A stretch of 64,000 nucleotides of DNA, taken from Parietaria judaica (Eukaryota; Streptophyta; Magnoliopsida; Rosales; Urticaceae). The position numbers and the translations under genes are program-made. The notes under the pieces were generated by a model. That model saw only the letters and a list, made by a program, of their open reading frames with translations. It ran no database searches and was not told the DNA's origin. Each line of letters starts with the position of its first letter. Positions within the stretch are counted from its first letter, which is position 1. Shown here piece by piece: positions 46,643 through 57,267 of this stretch. The stretch spans positions 29,048,001-29,112,000 of the forward strand of contig OX940860.1 in NCBI GenBank assembly GCA_954871525.1, written 5' to 3'.

Positions 46643-47634
46643 GCATTTATAGATTCAAAGAATTGGAAGTTAATTACTTTACATTTAGGCTTATCCTAAC
46701 ATGGTTCCTGGTATCGGTTTTACGGTTAACATGTCCCGGACCAGACCTTATTAGTTCGGATATCTAAAATTGAAACAAGACATTGTTTTATGATTGAAAT
46801 TCAATGCTAAATTCACCACAAGTTCTTCAAATGTAGATAGATGCTAAAAATGCAGTAAGTTCCAATCTTAATAAATCAAAGACTATCCTACATATTACAT
46901 TTTTTTTTTTGGGTCTTCGGTCTTCGGCTTCACACATGTCTTAAGAAAAAAACATTAAAATAAAATAAAATCAAATTTATCGTGTTTGTGAACGTGCCAA
47001 ATTATCTGTAAGCTTTGTTAGCTTTTTTGGCTGGCCATGATATACATATAATACGTATGAAAACTTTATAAGTAGCCAATTGAATGAATTCAACCTTATC
47101 GACGGTATTTATCTTTTCTTTTTGCTCGGACCTTAGTCACTCAAACCGCTTTTGATTCACTCTTTTATTTATTTCACATGCCTTGTCTCCACTCACATTA
47201 TATTTTGCATATTCTATGTTTCTCTTCCTTAATTACTAATTTATGCGCCGCTAACTCAATCGGCTAAAGAAATAAATATATGAAGAAAAAAAAAAGACGA
47301 GAAAAAAAAAAAGCTAAAAGAAACTTTCTTGTATAAAGAAAGGGAATGACTCAACAGATAATGAATATGATATTTGGAATTGAATATATCCGTAGTATCA
47401 AAAAACCGAGAGCCAAGAGACTATTTTAGAAAATCTTATAAATTGAATAATACGGTTTAATTCAAAAAATAAAGATCTTTAATCTAGTCGAGCCTCATTG
47501 AATTTTCGATACCGAGTTTGTTTTAAGAAATTGATTTAAAAACTTATTTGCATAGAAAAACGATATTAATCCAAACAAATTGGTAATCGATTTGTATTTT
47601 GAGAAAGATTATTATTTGCATATAAGAAAGGGTT
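46029..47634. other. Intergenic AT-rich DNA
   Basis: No gene is supported. A TA microsatellite lies at 46611-46640. A GC-rich scrap (46150-46210 and 46280-46325) resembles hAT subterminal sequence. Confidence 0.5.
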
Positions 47635-47800
47635 AATTGAGGCAAAAAGACCCAACCTTTGGTCGAATGCTCTGCTGTGTATACAACCTCCGTAAATGGT
47701 GACAAAAGTACCTAAACTCGGCATTTGGGAGTTGACCGAGTAAATCTGTCCATGTGGCTATTAACATTTACCACGTGGCACTTGGCCGCCACTTAGTATG
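47635..47800. mobile_element. Diverged single arm of foldback MITE family A
   Basis: The stretch 'ggttaattgaggcaaaaagacccaacc' through 'gggagttgaccga' and 'taccacgtggc' follows the order of the family A arm but with many differences. No second arm follows. Confidence 0.6.
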
Positions 47801-49293
47801 TCGCGTAATTATTATTTTTTAAATAATTTAATTTTTGTTAACTTTTAATTTTTTTTTAATTAAATTATTTTTCAATAATAACCAATAATGAATATTTAAC
47901 GAGTGTACTCTTTTTGCATGTAAAATACAAAATCTAATTGATGATTAATAGATAAACGACAAAGATAATTGTTACTATAGAGAGATGATTTTTTTAAAAA
48001 ACAAATATCTAGAAAGTGGAATGGAATAATTTGTTTTGTTCCTTCTTAATGCAATATATATATATATATATATATATGAAGGGTATATTATGAGTTGGAT
48101 TTAATATATCAAAGGCCAACACGAATGTGCTAAAAGTCTAGGCTTTTTCATTAGCCAATAAAAATCTGCCTATTTGCATGGAATATAGTGAGGAGAAAAA
48201 AATGTATTATCTTGCTTATCATTCAAACATGTTACCAAACAAATAAGAAATAATTATCTAAATTTGGAAATAGATTCTTATGCTTTCTCTATATAAGTTA
48301 GTAGGTATTAAAAGACCCGATATTTCATTTTGAATACATCTTATACCAAGTACATTATCTCAGAAGGCAGGATTGTAGTGACCGAATATTCGGTATTTGG
48401 TAATTAGTATTCAATAATCATTTACAAAATATCGGTATTTTAACTACATTTATTGCTTTAGTAACGAGCTAAAAAAAAAAAACTCATATATTTCACGTTG
48501 GAGGAAGTGATGTCTAAATGGGACGGGTGGCTTCCCCGTCCCGCGTTCTGGTGGGCGTTGGGCTGGGCAGCTCTTGATGAGTCATTAGATTTAGAATATA
48601 TTGTTGAATCCTTAAAGCTAGTCAGACTGCTCCACTCGTTCAAAAGCTTAAACCTTTATTCCCTTTATTTTCTGGTGGTGTGTAAGGTAAGGTTGAATGA
48701 TCCATGCGTATGTAACATATTATAATAAGAGATAATAGCTCTAAAAATATTTTTCTAAAAGTATAGGACTATGCCCGCCTTTAAAGAACCTAGGCCGGAC
48801 GCGAATTGCTCCCGCCTGCTATCGCGAGTTTACGGCCATTTGGCTATGGAATGAGATTGTCGGTCTTTGGAATGAGCCACCTCGTTTAAAAAAAGAGAAA
48901 GAAAAAAGGTATTTATGTCACAAATATTGTTATATTTATGTAAAATATAAAACGAAAAAAGTTTGAAGACTTAATGGGTTGTATGAGGTGATGTTGTCTA
49001 CTTGCATGGCATGCATGTGCAAATGCTTTATCTCTTCATTCTAATCTTTCTTTCAAAAAAAACACCCAAAAAAGCAGGATTGATTCTTTTCATTTCTTTT
49101 GTTTTTTAAAATTACTCATGGGATCTTTATATTCTCTTTATATGTATGTATAACACCAAATATGACTCTAAGCTCTACTAAATCCTTCATCACAAAGCAA
49201 ACAACCATTTCCAATCTCTCTTTCTCCATGTAAATATACACACACACCCCATATGTATAATTTTCTTGCATCAACATCCCTCCTTTACTAGTA
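47801..49293. other. Intergenic DNA upstream of the X8 gene
   Basis: Mostly AT-rich with a TA run at 48056. At 48510-48580 a GC-rich scrap ('gggacgggtggcttccccgtcccgcg') can fold on itself and resembles the repeat in PDR intron 1. The last 150 bases are the likely core promoter and leader of the X8 gene, but no certain TATA box was assigned. Confidence 0.4.
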
Positions 49294-51570
49294 ATGAACA
49301 TGGAAAATAGAGCGCTCTTCTCCTTCTTCCTCCTTTCACTCTTCTTCTGGTTCTCTAATGGTGAGTCGCTTGAAAACACAACCCTTCACTCAAAATGCCA
49401 TCTTTTTCGTTTTTGTTTACTAATTCCATGCATGTTTTTTCAGGAACTCATGTGGGTTTTTCCCTCCATGGAAGAGGAAGCTCGAAAGCTTTTCTGAAGA
49501 AGAACAACTTCTCACGGTCCTTCGTGTCAGACCATGTTCTTTACCTGGATCACGACCAGATTTCGAGCCCGTCTTCGCTCAGAACCCATCTACTCTCTCT
49601 TCTCCGACCTCAGCAGATCAGAAGTGTTGTAGCGACCATCGGCAACGGCGGAGATCACGAGCTGACCCGGTTGCTGCCCGAGCTGAAATCGGTACACTCG
49701 GTCTTGACTAGCTTCCGCCATGGATACCGAGTGAAGCTCTGTTTGGCCTTCCCTCTGAATTTTCTCGAGAATTTGAGCGTGGAGAGTGGGAGAAACCTGT
49801 GTAGGGCTCTACGCTATGTCAATGAAATCATCGTTGAAACAGCCATGGATGATTCAGTCGCGTTTTTGCTTCGAAAATCAAGCTTCTTAATTTCGAATTT
49901 TCGTTGTGATCGTAGCGTTCCCATCGTACTCTCGACTGTGAAGTCCCCGGTTCGAAACCCTAAAATAACTTCGGAGATCAATCTTCAATCTTCTTCGCAC
50001 AGAAAACTGATCGCCGAACCCGAATCGGAAACCAACCGGCGCGACACGATCTTCCCCACGACTCCGACGATCGTCACCGTCAACCCCTCCCCGGCAACGA
50101 CAACAAACCCCGACACCCCAATCGTGACGCTCCCGCTGACCGCGCCCGCGTCCGCCAACCCCGTCGTAACGAACCCGGTGACGACATACCCGAGCCCCGT
50201 GGGGAACGCCCCCACTGTGACCCCAGTGAACCCCCCCGCGGGAAACTCTCCCGGGCAGACGTGGTGCGTCGCGAGAACCGGAGTTGCGGAGGCGGCGCTC
50301 CAGGCTGCCTTGGACTACGCCTGCGGCGGAGGCGCCGATTGCTCGCCGATTCAGATGGGTCAGAGCTGTTTTAACCCGAATTCTCTGCAGAATCATGCCT
50401 CTTACGCATTCAACAGTTACTATCAGAAGAATCCCGTGGCGACGAGCTGTGATTTCGGCGGCGCCGCTGCGCTGGTTAATGCCAATCCAAGTAAGATCCT
50501 GATCGGTTTCCGATTTTTCGATGTTTCCATTTCGTTTATAGACTCTGTTACATTCGCATAATACTTCATCATGGGCTGAGTTTGAGTTCAATGTACCGTC
50601 TGTTGAGCCGTTGTAGCTTGAATGCTCGATATCCTTTTGACGTTTAACCGTAGAAGTATCGATACCGTGGCTGCATTCTTAGATCGTCGTAGCGTTTCCT
50701 GCAAAAAGCTAGTGTAAAATCATTTTCCGGCTACGGATACTGAAGCGTTGTAGTCCTATATTCTTAGATGTTTAAGTATCTATACCGTGTTTGCAGTCTT
50801 AGAATGCGGTGGTGTTTCCTGCGAAAACGGAGTTTAAGTTTGCTAATTCTGAAATCGAATGTCTAAATGTAGCGAACGGAACGAATTTTCTCTGGAATTT
50901 TATGCAAAGTTTATGATTTTGAGTCTTTTATTGCTTAGCGTATTCTTATCCGAGACTTTGTAATTCTTCTTTCAGGTATCGGCTCCTGCATTTACCCGAC
51001 GTCTGGGTCCTCGTCAACATCATCTTCCCCGTTGACAGTGACACCTGTCCCTCCGACTCCGATCACTCCGGCACCCATCACTTCTGCACCGATCACTCCT
51101 ACACCAGTCACTCCGGCTCCGGTCACTGTGGCACCGTCCGTTCAAACTCCCTCAACACCGATAGTCACGAATCCGGCTGCAGGAATCCCGACACCGTCGT
51201 GGACAACCACACCGGGGTAGAATCTCTTTTTCCATTTTTGCAATCATTAAATATTTACTCGTTTGATAGACACAGGGATATGCGCAAAATTTTCAGATTT
51301 CGGAGACATTTTCCTTGCATACCGTGTAACAAAAACGGTCATTTGTGTCTAATCTTGTTTCCGAACTTTCCGATTTTTGTGTACCATTGCAGCTCGGGTA
51401 GCACTCCACCTTCGGTTTTGAACACAAGCACAGGCACCGGTGCAGATTTCGGCTCCGACATTCCTCCCGGTTTCACTAACTCGTCCTCCAAAGCCGCCGT
51501 TTTAAGACCGTTTCTCGGCCCCATCGTTCTAGCGATGACTTTGATCTTTAGCAAGATTGTTCTAATGTAG
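49294..51570 (+). CDS. Secreted X8-domain protein, probably GPI-anchored
   Basis: Four exons (49294-49360, 49444-50490, 50976-51216, 51393-51570) give 510 residues. A hydrophobic signal peptide (about 5-22) is followed by a domain (23-190) that may be a degenerate glycosyl hydrolase 17-like barrel without obvious catalytic glutamates. A Pro/Thr-rich linker leads to the X8 (CBM43) domain at about 295-379, with the expected cysteines, for example in TWCVARTG, ALDYACGGGADC, GQSCF and SCIYP. A second linker is made of T-P-x-P-I/V-T repeats. The C-terminus (490-510) is hydrophobic after Ser-rich sequence, as in GPI-anchored proteins. X8 domains bind beta-1,3-glucan, and relatives act at plasmodesmata or in the wall. 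Its position after haspin supports orthology to At1g09460 as I remember it. The long N-terminal region is unusual for simple PDCB proteins. Confidence 0.9.
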
Positions 51571-53514
51571 AGTTGTTGATGGACGGTCGGGATCTCACCG
51601 ATCGAGTCTCACCGCTGCGATGATCGTATCTGTATATCCAATCTGCAGTCGGACCGTTAATGCTGATTAGAACGCAAGAGGAAGATAGAGTTGAATTCAT
51701 GTAAATATATTACGTATGAAGTTCGATAGGTTTTGTAGCTATATGGCGTTTAGTACTAATTTCAGTACTCATATTTCTTTAGAAGGTTTAGTAAATTTTG
51801 TTATATAGTTTTTATGTACCTATATATAATCATATTTCTTTAACACGGGTGATTCTCATCTTTCGATTAAATTATGTCATGCTAACAATATTGAACAACG
51901 AGGGAAAAACCTCTGTAATAGTGGCAAAAGTAACCAATTACAAGCGATTCTTGCACTAATATACTTAATTTAAAATTTAACGGCAAAAACAATTGGCGTT
52001 ACGAATATGTAGGTAGTTTGCTTACATGCCATATAGCAACTGGCATATGATGCCACGTGGACTATTTATTATCAATCATAAGGATTTAATCTTGTATCTA
52101 AATTCTAAAGGGTTTAGCCTTAGGGTTCAGGGTATCAGAGTTTAGAGTAGAGATACGTGTTCGTAATAATCAGTAATTAATGTTTCAAACTTCATACGTA
52201 AACTTGCATGTGTCCTTCGCATTAGACTTTGAGGAAATTGGACATTGAGTCAATTTTATGACTTTTAAGTTTTAATGATACGAAAAGAAGAGATTGAGAA
52301 TATGTCGATGCATTTTGTATTAAACTCAATACTAAATCACAAATATTCTAATTTATAAATGTGTTTTTGCTAATAATAAGATAAGTCTAGAATATTAAAG
52401 TGCCTCGATTAGTTTTGCCGTTATAATCATTGAAATTAATGGTAACGTCTCTTTATTTTGCTCATTTAAACATTGAAAATGTGTACAAGAAAATCAACTC
52501 ACTTTCATAACAATGAATAGCAACTACAACTAGACATGACAAGTACTTGAAGAAGATCATGAACCGAACGTTGCGTGCATTGCAAGCCTTTTCAAAGATG
52601 TTTCGGATAATCAATAAAACAAACGTATTAGTCCTGAAATTTGGGCCACGTGTCCAAACCCAAATGGCCAATTTAATAATATTGTCGAATCATAAATTAT
52701 TAAATAAATAGTGGTTGCGGAGAATTTTTCTAGCGACATGTATCATATTCATTGGGTCATGCAATAATAATAATTAATAATGATAGCAAGTTGTGAAAAC
52801 AAAATCATTGAGCTCAAGATTAATAATCTTTAATAATAATACAAAATTAAAGATTTCTCAGAAACCAACGACAATTTTTGGGCCATGAAATAACATGAGA
52901 CTAACCTAGCTTGTGGGTGGAGGTCAAGGTTTCAAACCTTATGGGACTTAAATCAGTATCCCCTTTATATACGTAAACTTAGCCGATAGTGAGACCAACG
53001 TAACATTGAAGAATGAGCAATCTGGACACCAAGTACGACTTTCAAGACACGAATAGACAGGGGCGGAACTACGGCATCCCATTCCGGGACCGTCGCCCCA
53101 CCGTGATTTTTCGGGCTAGTAGAGCTCGATTATGTTGCCATTCTATATCATTTCGCATCCTACCCACCAGCCCCCTCACTTTCTTGCATTTTTCATAAAT
53201 TTAGTCCATCTTTTTTTCTTCCACCATTGATGCCCAACTGTATCTTTCTATACGAAGAGAACTCATCACAGGACAGGAAGATGAACAGAATAAGTAATAA
53301 GGATATTACACTTTTACCCTCAAATATTGAGGTTATTACACAAACAACAAAATATATAACATTTTTATTAATAATTATTATAATTTTATTGTATTACCCT
53401 TAAGTTTTAACATAATTACACAAGGGCTATCCATTTTTACCCTCTATTATTTTTTTCTTTTTCTTTTCTAGCTTTTTACTCTTTTAATTGTATGCTTATA
53501 CATGGTAATATAAA
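51571..53514. other. Intergenic DNA with transposon scraps
   Basis: No gene is supported. 51900-52075 carries wording similar to the foldback MITEs ('gtggcaaaagtaacc', 'gccacgtgg'). A 'caggggcggaactacg' motif at about 53058 resembles one end of hAT elements seen elsewhere. Confidence 0.45.
52895..52965 (+). mobile_element. Possible degenerate tRNA-derived SINE
   Basis: TAACCTAGCTTGTGGGTGG followed by AGGTCAAGGTTTCAAACC resembles an A box and a B box, but they are much closer together than in a tRNA. No poly(A) or target duplication was seen. Confidence 0.3.
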
Positions 53515-54010
53515 TTAGGGTAAATGAAGCAAATGTCCATTTATGACTCAAAGTTTCAAAAAAATGCCCAAATTTATTTTTGGTAATTAAAATCACCAAC
53601 TAATAAAAATATTGACTAATATGCCCTTCCTTTTTTTTCACGTGTAAATAATTTAAATAATGAAAAATCCATAATTATTCTAATTAATTAAAACAAAATA
53701 ATTTAGTTTCCTTAAATTTAGGTTGCGTAAAAATCAAATATTTATTTGAATTAATTATATCAAATACAATTCTTTCCTTAAATATAGGTAAATCAGTATT
53801 CAAAATTCAATTAATTCCTTTTTTAACGATTTTATTTGAAAATTAAAAAATTTATATCAATTTAACGATTTAAATTTTAAAAAACAAAATCAATTCTATT
53901 ATAATAGCTAAATTTTATTTGTAAACTTTTATTCGATGTTAGTAAACTTATAAGACTTATCTACTATTTCGTAATTTAAGATACCAATTTGAAATAGTAT
54001 TATTTGTAGG

Positions 54011-54577
54011 TAAGTTACGAATTGGAAGTGTAATTTTAGTTACGAAATTATAAAAGTAATTCAGTATACTTGTAACTGTAAATTAAGTTACGAATTTATA
54101 ACAGAAAATTCCATCATTGTATTCGTAGTTTCAAATATGAATTATAATAGTATTATTTGTATGTAAGTTACGACTTGGAAGTGTAATTTAAATTACAAAT
54201 TATTAGAGTAATTCAGTACACTTGTAACTATAATTCAAGTTACGAATTTATAAAAGAAAATTCCTTCATTGTATTCGTAGTTTCAATTACGAATTGTAAT
54301 AGTAAGTTATAGGTTACGAAGTTATAACTGTATCCGTAATTGTAATTTAAGTTACGAATTTATAATCTATGTAATTGTAATTCCAATTACGAAATTATAC
54401 AAAAGGTATAACTGTATCCGTAATTGTAATTTAAGTAACAAATTTATAATCTATGTAATTGTAATTCCAATTACGAAATTATACAAAAGGCATAAGTGTA
54501 TCCGTAATTGTAATTTAAGTTACGAATTTATAATCTATGTAATTGTAATTCCAATTACGAATTTATACAAATGGTAG
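54011..54577. repeat. TTACGAATT-based minisatellite
   Basis: Three copies of an 84-bp unit start at 54326, 54410 and 54494 and are over 90% identical by eye. Upstream, two diverged units about 153 bp apart (54011 and 54164) use the same 'gtaattgtaatttaagttacgaattt' vocabulary. Confidence 0.88.
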
Positions 54578-54629
54578 TTCTGATAAATGACAAAACTGGG
54601 TTTAATAAACATGCACAAAAATTTCGAAC

Positions 54630-54925
54630 TTACTGAGATGAACGGCGATCAAGATGGGGTTTTACGATTCTGGGCGAAGGGTTTAGTCGCACGAGCTTTC
54701 GCGCGAACGAGCTTCTCGGCGAACGAGATGCGCGACGGAGATGCGACCGAGATTCGGGGATTAGCGACGGAGATGGAGGAATGTGACGGCGCAACAGAGG
54801 AATGCGGCGATGATGGCTGAAGAGGCGAGGAGAGAGGTGATTTTCGGCAACGAACTTCGGCGAAAGAGAGAGAAGCAAGCGAGAGTCGAGCGTGAGTGAG
54901 GAGAGAGAAAGAAGGGAGATAGATA
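54630..54925. other. GC-rich island of unknown origin
   Basis: A sharp rise in GC (cgacggagatgcgaccgag and similar) between AT-rich repeats. Short frames on both strands are compositionally biased (Arg/Glu or Ser/Leu) and show no domain. It could be a captured gene leader; I cannot name a source. Confidence 0.35.
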
Positions 54926-55292
54926 AGATTTTAAAATTTGAGGTCAAAGTAACAAATTAATTGAAAATCTGATAAATATGGGAAGATTTTAACCATAATT
55001 TTAGGAAAATATAAATTCAAAATTAAAATATTTAATAAATAATTAATAAACGAAAATAAAAAATATATAATTAAGATCAGGGTTATTATGGTCCAAAATT
55101 TATTTAAAATGGGCATAAATGAATTAATTGAAAGTATGGGCATTTTCTTTAAACCTTAGATGATTTTTGGGCATTTCATGGGTTTTCTTTATAAATTATT
55201 TGATATAAGTGGTGTACAAATTAATCAAAGGTCCAACTCCTAAATAATAGACGATTTAGAAAGAAAAAAAAAATACAGTTTTCATTTAATAC

Positions 55293-56261
55293 AAGGTAAA
55301 CTGCGGCTAATGTACCCAATGTTTGATCTACTGTGGATTATGTATTCAATGTTTATTTTCGGCGGCTAATATACCCAATATGTACACTTGACCGTTAGAG
55401 AGTTATCCTCCTCAATATGTACACTTTTCGTATTTTCGACATAACTCACTCATTTTTTGTCCAAATTTTATGAACAACCTATGGTTGGAAAGATAAGAGA
55501 TAGATCTACAACTTTGGTGTTGTAAGTTTTGTAAAATCAGTTTTAGAAAAATACGAAATTTCAAATACAACGTAAAACTGGACATTAGTTTAATGTAAAA
55601 TATTTGTTTCGAGCAAATTTTAATATACTTAATGACTTTTTATGATGAAATGTAAAACTAAAAAGTTGTAGATATTTTTTATATTTCCAACGGGTGTTTA
55701 TTTATAAATTTTGGACAAAAAATGAGTGAGTTATGCCAAAAATAAATATGAAAGATGTGATGCGAAATAATCTTTCATATTTTTGGCATAACTCACTCAT
55801 TTTTTGTCCAAAATTTATAAATAAACACCCGTTGGAAAGATAAAAAAATTTATCTACAACTTTTTAGTTTTACATTTCATCATAAAAAGTCATTAAGTAT
55901 ATTAAAATTTGCTCGAAACAAATATTTTGCATTAAACTAATGTCCAGTTTTACGTTTTATTTGAAATTTCGTATTTTTCTAAAACTGATTTTACAAAACT
56001 TAAAACACCAAAGTTGTAGATCTATCTCTTATCTTTCCAACCATAGGTCGTGCATAAAATTTGGACAAAAAATGAGTGAGTTATGTCAAAAATACGAAAA
56101 GTGTACATATAGAGGAGGATAACTCTCTAACGGTCAAGTGACGGAAAACACAAAAATATCTAACGGATCAAACATTGGGTACATTAGCCGCCGAAAATAA
56201 ACATTGGGTACATAATTCGCAGAAGATCAAACATTGGGTACATTAGCCGCAGTTTACCCTT
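55293..56261. mobile_element. 969-bp foldback element, 'family B'
   Basis: Two arms of about 470 bp are near-perfect inverted repeats meeting at about 55760-55780. The outer ends read AAGGTAAACTGCGGCTAATG and the complement. Each arm has internal direct repeats of 'aacattgggtacattagccgc'. The arms encode nothing. The right half recurs at 13408-13878 inside the PDR gene, and a diverged piece lies at 36361. No target duplication was recognised. Confidence 0.9.
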
Positions 56262-56310
56262 AAGACAATGCCAACTCTATAAAAAGAACTTTTTAAATAA
56301 AAATGACAAA

Positions 56311-56347
<37 letters not shown>

Positions 56348-56475
56348 ACAATAATAGAAATCTATGATATCAACCGATGTATAATGTAATATATATATAT
56401 ATATATATCAGTAAAGAAATATATTTTTTTTTCCGGCCCCCTACACTCAATTCCTAGTTTGGCATTCAAAAACTA

Positions 56476-56944
56476 GGGTTAATGACGATGAAAATACTTA
56501 AAATTTGGTTAAAGAACTCTTCGTGTATTTAAAATTTAAAAGTGATGGAAAAATACGTAAAGTTGCATTTAGAGAGTTGACCACTCCATTCTCGTAACGC
56601 CGTTAACTTTCCTGTTAATTCAGGCTACGTGGACAAATCTATTTTGTTAAGTGTAATCATTACATGTTTAACTAGTTGTAGTAAATAGTATTAATTAGGG
56701 GGTTTAATTCGTTGTTTTGTCGTAAACGAGGCTGATGTGAGCCCGTCCACGTGGAAAATATTATTATGTCAACAACCTACGTTTGTCCATGTGGCCAGAA
56801 TTAACGGGTAAATTAACGGCGTTACGATAATGGAATGGTCAACTTCCCAAATACAACTTTAGGTATTTTTTCCACCACTTTTAAACTTTGAGTACACTAT
56901 GAGTTTTTTGACTAAACTTTAAATATTTTCACCGTCATTAACCC
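56476..56944. mobile_element. Foldback MITE family A, full copy
   Basis: The 469-bp element starts GGGTTAATGACG and ends CGTCATTAACCC. Long imperfect inverted arms match the 20690-21146 copy in order and content, with a spacer around 56640-56720. More substitutions than the 20690 copy suggest greater age. Confidence 0.87.
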
Positions 56945-57267
56945 AGACACTATCACGCCACTAAGACTCGAATTTGTCACGATTAGTTTTGAATTAGGCA
57001 ACGAAATTTAGCGTCACAAAATCACTATGATGGAGATATATTACGAGCGTGTATATTTATATATATATGGTGATAAAACCAAAACTATTAAAGGCCAAAG
57101 TTCCAAAACATGATTAAGCATGTTGTATATACTAAGAAGTAATGGTTTACAAAATTACTAACATATTGTTTACAACCAAACTGACCTTAATCTACTCTTA
57201 AATGAGAGCTACATATTTTCAGAGGCTGATTTTTATACACAATACGGCTATAGTGTAGTCAACGGAT
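56945..57267. other. 3' flank of the NEAP gene
   Basis: No separate feature is seen. The part next to 57268 is the presumed 3' UTR of the minus-strand NEAP gene. Confidence 0.45.

Larger units (their letters stand above)
53515..55195. mobile_element. Probable composite repeat element with minisatellite and GC island
   Basis: The left part has 'gggtaaatgaagcaaatgtcc' and 'tttcaaaaaaatgcccaaa'. The right part has inverted relatives ('tttgggcatttc', 'tgggcattttctttaaacc'). Between them are an AT-rich zone, a minisatellite (53990-54577) and a GC-rich island (54630-54925). Ends and target duplication are not fixed, so the element call is tentative. Confidence 0.4.

Noticed and set aside
49887..50591. 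234-codon open frame antisense to the X8 gene
   Set aside because: It is a shadow of GC-biased Pro/Thr codons in exon 2 and has no splice or domain support.
54011..54577. Tandem repeats as a CRISPR array
   Set aside because: The units are contiguous without spacers and the DNA is plant nuclear.
54587..54820. 77-codon frame in the GC island as a gene
   Set aside because: Composition is biased (Asp/Glu/Arg), no domain is visible, and it lies inside a probable repeat element. Kept only as a GC island.
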